DNA from: Collinsella aerofaciens | GTDB taxonomy: Bacteria > Actinomycetota > Coriobacteriia > Coriobacteriales > Coriobacteriaceae | Length of the DNA stretch: 64,000 bases | Assembly: GCF_009876115.1 (NCBI RefSeq) | Contig: NZ_WWSY01000004.1 | Span: forward strand, 1-64,000 | Direction of reading: 5' to 3' | Part shown: positions 26,921 to 36,394 of the stretch, piece by piece | Position numbering within the stretch: the stretch's first letter is position 1 | How the letters are laid out: each line of letters begins with the position of its first letter | Position numbers and translations under genes: made by a program | The notes under the pieces: model-generated | What the model saw: the letters and a program-made list of their open reading frames with translations, nothing else | The model's database searches: none | What the model was told of the DNA's origin: nothing

Positions 26921-27442
26921 CTACTTGTCCATATCGATCAGGCCGTCCATAACGTGGACGGAAATTGTTCCTGTGTCGGGAAGATCGAGCACAACCTGCT
27001 CGATCACGGGAATCAGTACCTCGCCGTACCGATCACCCCCGACAACCCAAACATCGTTAGCGGGCGTCGACATGATCTCGACGATCGTGCCGAGTGAACC
27101 GAAGCGCTCGTCGACCACCTCGCGACCCATCAGGTCGGTATAGGCGGCGTCGAGTGAATCGAGCTCAAAATCGTCACGATTTGCCAACACATAGCATCCC
27201 GTGATGCCCTCGGCGGCCGTCAAGTCGTCAATGCCCTCAAACGAGACCAGATCGCCATCGCCCGTATCGGTGACGGACACGACCGTGCAAAAGCGGTCGC
27301 GCTTGAGCGCCGGCGGCGTCAGGGCGACGCGCATACCCGGCTCTAATACAGAAGGAAGCCCCCGCAGCGGCTGCGCGAGGACCTCCCCCTTCCTTCCGTG
27401 CGGCTTGACCACACGGGCGATGTTTTTGTACTGGGACCTCAA
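26921..27442 (-). CDS. rimM: 16S rRNA processing protein RimM
   Basis: RimM assists 30S head assembly and binds S19. The N-terminal barrel shows ARVVKPHGRKGEVLAQPL and the C-terminal PRC-barrel covers about residues 95-170. The 173 residues fit. The start appears to be a TTG at 27442, with only a weak AGGA very close upstream, so translation may depend on coupling to khpA, whose stop is 4 bases away. Confidence 0.93.
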   Translation of the reverse strand: MRSQYKNIARVVKPHGRKGEVLAQPLRGLPSVLEPGMRVALTPPALKRDRFCTVVSVTDTGDGDLVSFEGIDDLTAAEGITGCYVLANRDDFELDSLDAAYTDLMGREVVDERFGSLGTIVEIMSTPANDVWVVGGDRYGEVLIPVIEQVVLDLPDTGTISVHVMDGLIDMDK

Positions 27443-27446
27443 GGTC

Positions 27447-27731
27447 CTAGCCCAGAACCTCTACCTCGACAGCAGTGTCGAGGCGAGCGGCCAGTGCACG
27501 GGCGAGCGTGCGAATGGCCTTGATGGTACGGCCACGACGGCCGATGACCTTAGCGACGTCATCCTCGGCGACAGAAACCTCGATCGTAGAGGCGTCGTCA
27601 CCATCGATGACCTCAAGGCTCACGGAATCCGGGTCGTCGACGATCTGAACAACAAGATATTCGACGAGATCGGCGATGCGATCTGAGAGCATTGCCTCAC
27701 CCTCGAGCTGTGCAGCGTCAACCTCAGGCAC
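27447..27731 (-). CDS. khpA: KhpA-like single KH-domain RNA-binding protein
   Basis: This 94-residue protein has one type II KH domain with the GRRG loop (VIGRRGRTIKAIRT). In streptococci and others KhpA pairs with KhpB and affects cell elongation and small RNA function. Here it begins at GTG 27731, with GAGGAG six bases upstream. An internal ATG at 27692 matches the usual start of homologues and might also be used. It lies between rpsP and rimM, its usual place. Confidence 0.9.
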   Translation of the reverse strand: MPEVDAAQLEGEAMLSDRIADLVEYLVVQIVDDPDSVSLEVIDGDDASTIEVSVAEDDVAKVIGRRGRTIKAIRTLARALAARLDTAVEVEVLG

Positions 27732-27734
27732 GAT

Positions 27735-28076
27735 TTACTCCTCGGCGCCCTCAGCGGCCTCAGCGGCAGCCTTAGCGGCCTCGGCCTCTTTGGCGAGCTG
27801 CTTCTTGGACTTCTTGACGACGGTCTCGGTCTTCTCGCCCTCGTTGGCGGCCTTGACCAGAGCGGCGACGGCGTCGGTGAGCTGAGCGCCCTTGGACTGC
27901 CAGTCGGCGATCTTCTCGAGGTCGAGGTTGATGGTCTTGGGGGCGGTCATCGGGTTGTAGCGGCCAACCTCCTCGATGATACGACCGTCACGCGGGGCGC
28001 GGGAATCGGCGACGACGACACGGTAGTACGGACGCTTCTTAGCGCCGTGACGAGCAAGGCGAATCTTGACTGCCAA
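27735..28076 (-). CDS. rpsP: 30S ribosomal protein S16
   Basis: S16 is an early-assembly 30S protein. The core begins [20 protein letters not shown], and the [13 protein letters not shown] motif follows. The 113 residues exceed the usual 80-90 because of a Lys/Ala/Glu-rich C-terminal tail. The start is a TTG at 28076 with GGAGG eight bases upstream; codons further upstream are not conserved. Two candidate promoters lie upstream. Confidence 0.95.
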   Translation of the reverse strand: MAVKIRLARHGAKKRPYYRVVVADSRAPRDGRIIEEVGRYNPMTAPKTINLDLEKIADWQSKGAQLTDAVAALVKAANEGEKTETVVKKSKKQLAKEAEAAKAAAEAAEGAEE

Positions 28077-28132
28077 AGGAAACTCCTCCAACCAAGCAGC
28101 TTTAGGCTGCAACTACAAACAAACAGTTGAAC

Positions 28133-28161
28133 ATAATACGCCATCGACGCGGGCAGGTGAA
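28133..28161 (-). promoter_or_regulatory. Promoter P2 for the rpsP run
   Basis: TTCACC (28161-28156, minus), a 17-base spacer and TATTAT (28138-28133) lie about 60 bases before the rpsP start. Confidence 0.5.
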
Positions 28162-28205
28162 GTCCGTGAGACCAACTTCTTCGGTGTAGTCGAGGGCAAA
28201 TCCAT

Positions 28206-28233
28206 ATCTTAGACAAGAATTCGGGATTTGCAA
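28206..28233 (-). promoter_or_regulatory. Promoter P1 for the rpsP run
   Basis: TTGCAA (28233-28228, minus), a 16-base spacer and TAAGAT (28211-28206) form a better -35/-10 pair than P2. It lies back to back with the dinB promoter on the other strand. Confidence 0.55.
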
Positions 28234-28265
28234 GCACATACACGCACCCCACATGAGCTGCGCGG

Positions 28266-28271
28266 TATACT
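28266..28271 (+). promoter_or_regulatory. -10 element for dinB
   Basis: TATACT lies seven bases before the first in-frame ATG (28278), so transcription would start at or near that ATG. The -35 region is weak. Confidence 0.5.
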
Positions 28272-28288
28272 CATGACATGGAAAGACG

Positions 28289-28302
28289 CGAACATACATA
28301 CG
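28289..28302 (+). promoter_or_regulatory. Candidate SOS (LexA) box near dinB start site
   Basis: CGAACATACATACG resembles the Gram-positive and actinobacterial LexA box CGAAC-N4-GTTCG, matching 8 of 10 fixed bases. It sits just downstream of the inferred dinB start site. SOS control is usual for Y-family polymerases. Confidence 0.45.
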
Positions 28303-28316
28303 GTTATGAGGATGCC

Positions 28317-29531
28317 ATGGGCGTCACACCGCCTCCCTGGACGGGTTCGGCGGTGGGCCTCATGGACCTCGATGCATTTTTTGCGAGCGTGGAGATGCTC
28401 GATCATCCCGAATGGCGCGGAAAGCCACTCATCGTGGGCGGAGACGCCGATTCGCGTGGCGTCGTGTCCACGTGTTCGTATGAGGCACGTCGCTTTGGCG
28501 TGCACTCTGCCATGGCCTCGGCCGAGGCGCGGCGCTTGTGCCCGCAAGCCATTTGGACGCACGGGCACTTTGATCGCTACCGCGAGGTGAGCGCGCAGGT
28601 CATGGCAATTCTTGCCGAGGAGACGCCGCGCGTTGAGCGCGTATCCATCGACGAAGCCTTTATCGATATCACACCGGGTCGCTTTGCGCCCGAAGACCCG
28701 CTACTGGTTGCGCGGCGTATAAGCGACCGCGTGGCAGCGCTGGGAGTGACCTGCTCCATTGGCGTGGGCTGCAACAAGACGGTCGCAAAGATCGCAAGCG
28801 AGCGTGATAAGCCGTTTGGGCTGACCATCGTGCGCCCCGGAACCGAGCAGCGCTTTTTGGCCGCGCTGCCGGTATCTGCCATGAGCGGCATCGGGCGCTC
28901 GGCTGAGGAGCGACTGCGCCGTATGCGCATCTACACGCTCGGCGAGCTGTCACGCGCGCCGGAATCCACCTTGGCCTCTATTTTTGGCGTCAACGGCGAA
29001 CGTATGCGTCAGCGTGCGCTGGGACTTGAAATCTCCGAAGTCACGAGTCTCGATGAAGAGCGCAAGGTTAAATCGGTGAGCAATGAGCGCACCTTTGCGA
29101 AAGATTTGACTGAGCGCGGGGACATCGAAGCGGCGATTGCGCTGTTGGGCGAGTCAGTGGGACGCCGCCTGCGCCGTCAGGGACTGACGGGCGCCACGGT
29201 GACGCTCAAGCTCAAGTATTCGTATGGAAGCGGTCGCTCGGCACAGCGCCGGCTGCCTCATCCGACCGACGATGAGAACATCTTCGTGGCGGTTGCGCTC
29301 GAACTGCTCGACAACATTTGGCAGGAAGGCATGCATGTTCGCTTAGCAGGCATCGGCATGAGCGACTTTGACCATCAGGGCGGCATCCAGACCGACTTGT
29401 TCTGCGAAGTCGACGACCGCGGAGCCCAATCCAGCGACCGCCGCGAGCTCTCCGTCGCGATCGACGCCGTCCGAGACAAGTTCGGCGACACCGCCCTATC
29501 TTTCGGCCGCCAATCCCGCTTCAGCGATTAA
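28317..29531 (+). CDS. dinB: DNA polymerase IV (Y-family translesion polymerase)
   Basis: DinB copies past damaged bases with low fidelity. The catalytic motifs GLMDLDAFFASVEMLDHP and RVSIDEAFIDI carry the metal-binding acidic residues, and the little-finger domain fills the C-terminal third. The ATG at 28317 is favoured because GAGG lies five bases upstream and homologues begin close to it. An ATG at 28278 is in frame but sits at the inferred transcription start. The product is 404 residues. It is the only plus-strand gene in the first 49 kb, divergent from rpsP. Confidence 0.92.
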   Translation: MGVTPPPWTGSAVGLMDLDAFFASVEMLDHPEWRGKPLIVGGDADSRGVVSTCSYEARRFGVHSAMASAEARRLCPQAIWTHGHFDRYREVSAQVMAILAEETPRVERVSIDEAFIDITPGRFAPEDPLLVARRISDRVAALGVTCSIGVGCNKTVAKIASERDKPFGLTIVRPGTEQRFLAALPVSAMSGIGRSAEERLRRMRIYTLGELSRAPESTLASIFGVNGERMRQRALGLEISEVTSLDEERKVKSVSNERTFAKDLTERGDIEAAIALLGESVGRRLRRQGLTGATVTLKLKYSYGSGRSAQRRLPHPTDDENIFVAVALELLDNIWQEGMHVRLAGIGMSDFDHQGGIQTDLFCEVDDRGAQSSDRRELSVAIDAVRDKFGDTALSFGRQSRFSD

Positions 29532-29543
29532 CCGCCTTTGAGC

Positions 29544-29586
29544 AAAAAGAAAGCCGGACAGGTGCGGAAAACCGCAACTGCCCGGC
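29544..29586 (-). terminator. Rho-independent terminator after rsfS
   Basis: On the minus strand GCCGGGCAGTTGCGG pairs with CCGCACCTGTCCGGC, with one mismatch and a G-U pair, and TTTCTTTTT follows. The convergent dinB may also end in this stem, although the plus-strand T tract is poor. Confidence 0.75.
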
Positions 29587-29627
29587 GATATACGTGAGAG
29601 TAGCTAAACCCCGTCTCAAATGAGCTA

Positions 29628-30083
29628 CTAGAGGAGGTTGAGGGGGAGCTGGGGGGCGTCTCCCCAGAGTTTCTCGAGGCGGTAGAAGTCGCGAGCTTCG
29701 GGAGTGAAGACGTGGACGACAACCGAACCGTAGTCCATGAGCATCCAGGTCTTCTGCTCGCGGCCCTCGATGGAGAACGGATGCTCGCCGCAAGCCTCGG
29801 CGACCTTCTCCTCGATCTCGTCGACGATCGAATCGACCTGGCGGTTGTTGGTACCGGTGGCAAGCACAAAGTAGTCGCACACGTCGGAAAGCTCGGTCAG
29901 GTCGAGCACCTGAACGTCCTCGCCCTTCTTGTCGTAGGCGGCCTGCGCGGCGGCGCGGGCGACATCCTCGGCGGCGACACCGCTCGCGGACAGCGAGGCG
30001 GCAGTGCGGTCGGACGTGGCGACGAAGCTCTTGTGCTCCACACCTTCAAGAATCTGCTCGTCGGTCATGGTCTCGTCGGCCAT
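29628..30083 (-). CDS. rsfS: Ribosomal silencing factor RsfS
   Basis: RsfS (YbeB/Iojap) binds L14 and blocks subunit joining during starvation. The conserved domain runs from about residue 38 and includes DKKGEDVQVLDLTEL, CDYFVLATGTNNRQV and REQKTWMLMDYGSVVVHVF. The protein has 151 residues, about 35 more than usual, owing to an N-terminal extension. The ATG at 30083 has AAGAGG six bases upstream, so the extension is probably real. It follows yqeK and nadD, a common trio. Confidence 0.93.
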   Translation of the reverse strand: MADETMTDEQILEGVEHKSFVATSDRTAASLSASGVAAEDVARAAAQAAYDKKGEDVQVLDLTELSDVCDYFVLATGTNNRQVDSIVDEIEEKVAEACGEHPFSIEGREQKTWMLMDYGSVVVHVFTPEARDFYRLEKLWGDAPQLPLNLL

Positions 30084-30110
30084 GGAATACCTCTTTCTAG
30101 ACAGCCCGAG

Positions 30111-30719
30111 CTAGCGTAGCTGGGCGTAATGGTTGTAAATCGAAATAGCCGTGGGATAAAGATAGCGCCCGGACTGGATCACATAGACCAGACCCTGCGC
30201 AAAACAGGAGAAGAACAACTCATCGAGCGTCGACTCCCCCACCATCTTGCGCAGCGCATGCGCATAGTCGCCGTGGCGGTTGGGCTCGATGGCATCGGCC
30301 ACAAAGACCACCATATCGAGCGGCGTCATGTCGCAGGCACCAACGGTGTGACGGTCGACAGCTTGGAAAACGGCCGGCGACAACTCGGGGAAAAGCTGCG
30401 GAAGCTCATAGGCGGCAACAGGGCCATGCAAAAGCGGCGTCGCGGCGGAAGGAGAGCCGGCAATCTTAATGCCGTAATGCAGAGCGCGCGTGACCAGCTC
30501 GTCGTCGGAGAGCACTTTGTCCCAGTCATGGATCAGGCCGGCGGCAGCGGCATCAAAGCGGTCAACGCCGTAGACCTCGGCCAGATGAAGTGCGGTCTCG
30601 GCAACACCCAGCGAATGCACATAGCGCTTGCGCTTATCCTTCATGCGAACATCGAGCAGCTCTTGAATGCGCTTGAGCAGCGCGCGCTCATCGCCCTCAA
30701 ACTGATCCTCTACCGACAA
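30111..30719 (-). CDS. yqeK: YqeK family HD-domain Ap4A hydrolase (symmetrical)
   Basis: YqeK hydrolyses Ap4A symmetrically to two ADP. The HD metal ligands are visible: His in RYVHSLGVAE, HD in GLIHDWDK, His in LLHGPVAA and Asp/His in VDRHTVGA. The TTG at 30719 is chosen because GGGGGG lies six bases upstream. An ATG at 30764 would overlap nadD and lacks a ribosome binding site. The product has about 202 residues. It lies between nadD and rsfS, as in B. subtilis. Confidence 0.88.
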   Translation of the reverse strand: MSVEDQFEGDERALLKRIQELLDVRMKDKRKRYVHSLGVAETALHLAEVYGVDRFDAAAAGLIHDWDKVLSDDELVTRALHYGIKIAGSPSAATPLLHGPVAAYELPQLFPELSPAVFQAVDRHTVGACDMTPLDMVVFVADAIEPNRHGDYAHALRKMVGESTLDELFFSCFAQGLVYVIQSGRYLYPTAISIYNHYAQLR

Positions 30720-30732
30720 CGTAGACCCCCCA

Positions 30733-31410
30733 TCACTCAAAATCTTCTTGGCCCAGATCGACATACAAACCGCGCTTGCGAATGTAGCCGAGCACAGACT
30801 CGCTCGTAAGATAGCGCACGCTCATGCCGCGGGCAACTCGCTTACGAATGTTCGTCGAGCTGATCGCCAGCGCCGGAATCTGAATATAGCGCACGTCGAA
30901 CGGCAGCCCCGACTCTTTGATTCGGGCACGCGCCGTATCGATATCAAAACCCGGTCGCGTCGCCGCAATAAAGGTAGCAAGCTCAGCAATTCGCTCGGCA
31001 TCATGCCAGGTCACAATATCGATAATCGCGTCGGCGCCCGTAATAAAGTAGAGCTTTACCTGCGGCGGGTAAAAGTCGCGAAGGGCATGAAGCGTATCGG
31101 CCGTATAGGTTACGCCCGGACGGTCAATCTCGAACCGGCTCGCCAAAAAGGCCGGGTTCGCGGCGGTGGCGAGGACCGTCATGGCATAACGGTCCTCGGC
31201 AGGCGTCACCGGCTTGTCAAGCTTAAAGGCGGGAGAGCCCGCCGGCATAAAGAGCACAGCGTCCAAGTCGAGCGACTCGCGCGCCTGCTCGGCAGTCACC
31301 AGGTGCCCGTAATGAATCGGGTCGAATGTGCCGCCCATAATGCCAAGCCGAAACTCTTTGCCCTCTTTTATGGGCAGCTCGGGCAAACCGATTCCACCGC
31401 GCAGCGACAT
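30733..31410 (-). CDS. nadD: Nicotinate-nucleotide adenylyltransferase
   Basis: NadD transfers AMP from ATP to nicotinate mononucleotide in NAD synthesis. The nucleotidyl-transferase signature GIMGGTFDPIHYGHLVTAEQ lies at about residue 23 and the C-terminal ISSTNIRKRVARG motif carries the second ATP contact. The 225-residue length fits. It starts four bases after the obgE stop. Its frame ends 13 bases before the preferred yqeK start. Confidence 0.95.
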   Translation of the reverse strand: MSLRGGIGLPELPIKEGKEFRLGIMGGTFDPIHYGHLVTAEQARESLDLDAVLFMPAGSPAFKLDKPVTPAEDRYAMTVLATAANPAFLASRFEIDRPGVTYTADTLHALRDFYPPQVKLYFITGADAIIDIVTWHDAERIAELATFIAATRPGFDIDTARARIKESGLPFDVRYIQIPALAISSTNIRKRVARGMSVRYLTSESVLGYIRKRGLYVDLGQEDFE

Positions 31411-31413
31411 GGC

Positions 31414-32892
<1,479 letters not shown>

Positions 32893-32896
32893 CTAC

Positions 32897-32939
32897 AAAA
32901 AGAGGGAGACCCTTGAATCCTAAAACTCAAGTGCCTCCC
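32897..32939 (-). terminator. Terminator between rpmA and obgE
   Basis: GGGAGGCACTTGA pairs with TTCAAGGGTCTCCC on the minus strand with a small internal loop, followed by TCTTTTT. Read-through would allow a lower level of obgE than of rplU-rpmA. Confidence 0.7.
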
Positions 32940-32964
32940 ACATATGTGCTCTATGAAGGGTGAA

Positions 32965-33222
32965 TTACGCGTTCGCGAGCGGGCGTACGCTGACCCTGTG
33001 CTTGATACCCTTGTGGAACTCAACGGTACCGTCGACCAGCGCGAACAGCGTGTCGTCCTTGCCACGGCCAACGTTCTCACCCGGGTGGATGTGCGTGCCG
33101 TGCTGACGGACGAGAATCGTGCCCGTGGTTACCGTCTGGCCGGCATAGCGCTTCGTGCCAAGGCGCTGACCGCGGGAGTCACGGCCATTACGGGAGGAAC
33201 CGAGTCCTTTTTTGTGTGCCAT
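32965..33222 (-). CDS. rpmA: 50S ribosomal protein L27
   Basis: L27 reaches the peptidyl-transferase centre. The 85-residue protein starts directly with [16 protein letters not shown] and has no cleavable N-terminal extension of the kind seen in Firmicutes. The [19 protein letters not shown] segment is conserved. It follows rplU by 33 bases. Confidence 0.97.
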   Translation of the reverse strand: MAHKKGLGSSRNGRDSRGQRLGTKRYAGQTVTTGTILVRQHGTHIHPGENVGRGKDDTLFALVDGTVEFHKGIKHRVSVRPLANA

Positions 33223-33255
33223 TGTGTATACCTACTCTTTCGTTACGAGTGTAAT

Positions 33256-33630
33256 CTACTCGGCGACGGGAGCCTCGGCAACAGCCTCGGCCTCTGCCTT
33301 GACAGCCTTCTTGGCGCGGGACGTAGCCTGGACCTTCACGATCTTCAGCTTGGTGAGCTGCTGACGGTGACCCTTCAGACGACGATAGCGCTTACGCTTG
33401 TGGAACTTGAAGACCAGCTGCTTCTCGCCCTTGAACTGCTCAACGATCTGAGCGGTAACCTTGGCCTTGGCCAGCTTGTCGGGATCGGTGACGATCTTCT
33501 TACCATCGTTGAGGAAGATAACCGGCAGGGTGACCTTGTCGCCCTCATTGCCCTCGATCTTCTCGACGGTGATGACATCGTCGGTGGCGACCTTGTACTG
33601 CTTGCCGCCCGTGTTAACGATTGCGTACAT
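33256..33630 (-). CDS. rplU: 50S ribosomal protein L21
   Basis: L21 binds 23S rRNA with L20. The core begins MYAIVNTGGKQYKVATDD and includes FKFHKRKRYRRLKGHRQQ. The 124 residues include an Ala/Lys/Glu-rich C-terminal tail of about 20 residues beyond the usual end. The ATG at 33630 has AAGGGC upstream; the ATG at 33651 is seven codons longer and not conserved. A strong promoter lies at 33673-33701. Confidence 0.96.
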   Translation of the reverse strand: MYAIVNTGGKQYKVATDDVITVEKIEGNEGDKVTLPVIFLNDGKKIVTDPDKLAKAKVTAQIVEQFKGEKQLVFKFHKRKRYRRLKGHRQQLTKLKIVKVQATSRAKKAVKAEAEAVAEAPVAE

Positions 33631-33672
33631 GTTTACTTGCCCTTCATGCATCAGTTAGTGCAACAGCCGAAT

Positions 33673-33701
33673 ATAGTAGCAGGCGAAAATACCCCCGTCA
33701 A
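33673..33701 (-). promoter_or_regulatory. Promoter for rplU-rpmA-obgE
   Basis: TTGACG (33701-33696, minus), a 17-base spacer and TACTAT (33678-33673) form a near-consensus sigma-70 promoter. The -35 overlaps the end of the upstream gene by four bases. Confidence 0.75.
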
Positions 33702-34510
33702 CGAGTATGTGGAGCAAATCCACAAGTTCGCACAGGTATGGGGCTGACGAGTCGGCCCTCGTCGTCCTCGCATGCTTGATTCTGACGCTCGACATCGTAG
33801 GAGCAGATGGTCACGAGGTCTTGCATACCGGTGGAAACAATAGGTGCATCGACGCCCGGGGTCAAGCCCTGCAACAAAACATCAGCAGCAGAAAGCAAAA
33901 TCTCCGGACGCATGGAGCCCTCGTTGTCGGCATGGGTGTCGAGCATGAGCACCAGATGGTCCTCACACTCCCCCGCCGTGAGCTCATAGCCAACGAGCGT
34001 ATGGTCCAGATCAAGTCGCTTGCTCTTTTTGCCGCGTGCGTAGTCGATGCCATGGCCTGCACGCAACGTGTCGATCGCGGCGCGTACCTCATCGGCGCTC
34101 ACGGGCGCCTCGGGATCCAGGTGCAGGTCGATGCGATACGACAGGCGCGTGAGCTGAGCCGTGAGCGCCGGCGTGCGCACGTCGATGTAGGCAGCCTCGA
34201 TAGGCGCCAGATCGGCAGGCGATGCAGCGGCCAGACGCTCAAAGGCCTCGTCAAGCGCGACGAACTCGGTCATAAACAGGTCATACCACTCGCAGGTCGA
34301 CGACGTGCCCACGGGCAGCGCCGACGAAAAGCCCACGCGCATATGCGGTGAGAAGCCCTGCGTGACGGCATAGGGAAGTCCCGCACGGCGCACGATGCGC
34401 TCAATGGTATGGATTACTTCGAGATGGCCCAGGTACTTAAGGCGATCGCGCTTGCCATAGCGAACACGAAGTCTAAAGAGCGTGGGGTTGTCGGTCAGGC
34501 GCTCACTCAT
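33698..34510 (-). CDS. TIGR03936-family radical-SAM-associated protein (DUF2344)
   Basis: This 270-residue protein belongs to a family found next to a TIGR03960-type radical SAM gene or fused to it. The recognisable part is RLRVRYGKRDRLKYLGHLEV at the start and VTQGFSPHMRVGFSSALPVG. The role is unknown; RNA modification is often suggested because of the location beside ribosomal protein genes. Its ATG overlaps the radical SAM stop (ATGA), so the two are made together. It contains no obvious metal motif of its own. Confidence 0.88.
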   Translation of the reverse strand: MSERLTDNPTLFRLRVRYGKRDRLKYLGHLEVIHTIERIVRRAGLPYAVTQGFSPHMRVGFSSALPVGTSSTCEWYDLFMTEFVALDEAFERLAAASPADLAPIEAAYIDVRTPALTAQLTRLSYRIDLHLDPEAPVSADEVRAAIDTLRAGHGIDYARGKKSKRLDLDHTLVGYELTAGECEDHLVLMLDTHADNEGSMRPEILLSAADVLLQGLTPGVDAPIVSTGMQDLVTICSYDVERQNQACEDDEGRLVSPIPVRTCGFAPHTR

Positions 34511-36384
34511 GCGCGATCACCCATCAATACATTCTTGGCGTGGAGCGTGGGGCAGATTCCGCAGCCGGTGCACGACGTGCGAGTGCAGTCGGGAGTCGTG
34601 ACACCCTCGAGCGAGCGACGGTACTCGCGCTCGAGGAAGCCGCGCGTGCAGCCGGGGCTCACATGCTCCCACGGCAGACGCCAGTCCAACTCGTAGGGCA
34701 GGTGCACAAGCTCATTGAGGTCGATGCCGTTTTTGGCAGCAGCCTCCTTCCAGTTATCGAGCGAGAAATGCTCTACCCAGGCGTCAAAGCGAGACCCCGA
34801 GCGCCAAGCATCGATGATGACGGGCGTCATGTCACGACCGGCGCGGGAGAGCGCGGCCTCGATGAGCGAGGTCTCGGCATCGTGGTAATGCACGCGGACG
34901 GCACGGTTGCGAACGCTCGTGATAAGCAGCTTCTGGCGACGCTTGACGTCGTCGTAGTCGAGCTGCGGGCACCACTGGAACGGCGTGGCAGCCTTGGGGA
35001 TAAACACCGAAACCGAGATGGACACCGAGATCGAGCCGCGACGAGCCTTGGGCACCACGGAACGACCGAGCTCCAGCACGTGATCGGCCAGATTGGCGAT
35101 GGCCACGATGTCCTCGTCGCGCTCGCCGGGAAGGCCCATCATAAAGTAGAGCTTCATGCGGTTCCAGCCGGCCTCGAAGGCCGCCTTGGCCGCACGGTCC
35201 AGGTCCTCCTCGGTCACGTTCTTGTTAATGATGTCGCGCATGCGCTGGCTGCCGGCCTCGGGTGCGAACGTCAGGCCGCCCTTCTTTTCGCCGGCGACCG
35301 ACTCGGCCATATCCACGCCAAACGAATCCAGGCGCTGCGACGGAATAGACACGCGAATACCCGTATCCTCCAGGCGACGGTTGAGCCTGCCGAGCACGTC
35401 GCGAATGCAGGAGTGGTCGGTCGTGGAGAGCGAGGTCAGCGACACCTCGTCATAGCCGGTCTTTTCCAGACCCTGAATCACCGACGAGACGATCTGGTCG
35501 GCCGAGCGCTCGCGCACCGGGCGATACGTCATGCCGGCCTGGCAAAAACGACAGCCGCGAGCGCAGCCACGCAGGATCTCGATAGACAGGCGGTCGTGGA
35601 CCAGCTGCGCATAGGGTACACACGACTGCGACAGCGGATTCGTGGCGCCGAAATCCTCGACGACGCGCTTGTAGACCACGACCGGAGCATCCTTGCCCTC
35701 ACGCGGCACGGTGTAGCCATGCGGCGAGCAGGGCTCATCGTGACGAACCTCATAGAGCGACGGCACGTAGTTGCCGGCAATGGATGCAAGCTGCTCAACA
35801 ATCTGCGCGCGCGGGACTCCTTCGTCACGCAGGCGGCGATGCAGCTGGCAGGTCTCGAGCAGCGATTCCTCGCCCTCGCCGATGAGGATGGCATCGAAGA
35901 AGGCCGCGTACGGCTCAGGGTTGTACACCGAGGGACCGCCGGCGATGATGATGGGGTCGTCTTCGCCTCGGTCGGCCGCTAACAGCGGAATGCCAGCGAG
36001 ATCGAGTGCCTCGAGGAAGTTCGTCACCGCCATCTCGTGCGGCACATGCAGACCGACGATATCAAACGAAGCGACGGGGGCAGCACCTTCGAGCGACAGC
36101 AGCGGAATGCCCGCCTCGCGCATGGCGTCACCCATGTCGGGCCACGGCACATAGCCGCGCTCGCAGGAGATGCCCTCGGCCTGGTTAAGAATGTTGTAGA
36201 GGATGGCGATACCCTGGTTGGGCAGACCAACCTCGTACACATCCGGGTAGATCAAGCAGCAACGGTAGTCGGCATCGGCCTTGGAAAGCGTGCCCCACTC
36301 GTGATCGATATAGCGACTCGGCTTTTCGACCTTGGCGAGCAGCGGCTCAATTAAATGAAAACAGTCTTGGTATGCAACGCGCAA
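34507..36384 (-). CDS. TIGR03960-family B12-binding-domain radical SAM protein
   Basis: This 625-residue enzyme has a cobalamin-binding-like N-terminal domain (residues to about 180, with ILIGEGEESLL at its end) and a radical SAM core with the cluster motif RGCARGCRFCQAG near residue 300. A C-terminal Cys cluster (CTRTSCTGCGICP) may hold another metal or cluster. Its substrate is unknown. The start is a TTG at 36384 with AGGGG seven bases upstream; the longer frame to 36447 overlaps the upstream gene and lacks a site. It is coupled to the TIGR03936 gene by a 4-base overlap. Confidence 0.88.
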   Translation of the reverse strand: MRVAYQDCFHLIEPLLAKVEKPSRYIDHEWGTLSKADADYRCCLIYPDVYEVGLPNQGIAILYNILNQAEGISCERGYVPWPDMGDAMREAGIPLLSLEGAAPVASFDIVGLHVPHEMAVTNFLEALDLAGIPLLAADRGEDDPIIIAGGPSVYNPEPYAAFFDAILIGEGEESLLETCQLHRRLRDEGVPRAQIVEQLASIAGNYVPSLYEVRHDEPCSPHGYTVPREGKDAPVVVYKRVVEDFGATNPLSQSCVPYAQLVHDRLSIEILRGCARGCRFCQAGMTYRPVRERSADQIVSSVIQGLEKTGYDEVSLTSLSTTDHSCIRDVLGRLNRRLEDTGIRVSIPSQRLDSFGVDMAESVAGEKKGGLTFAPEAGSQRMRDIINKNVTEEDLDRAAKAAFEAGWNRMKLYFMMGLPGERDEDIVAIANLADHVLELGRSVVPKARRGSISVSISVSVFIPKAATPFQWCPQLDYDDVKRRQKLLITSVRNRAVRVHYHDAETSLIEAALSRAGRDMTPVIIDAWRSGSRFDAWVEHFSLDNWKEAAAKNGIDLNELVHLPYELDWRLPWEHVSPGCTRGFLEREYRRSLEGVTTPDCTRTSCTGCGICPTLHAKNVLMGDRA

Positions 36385-36394
36385 CGGAAAACCC

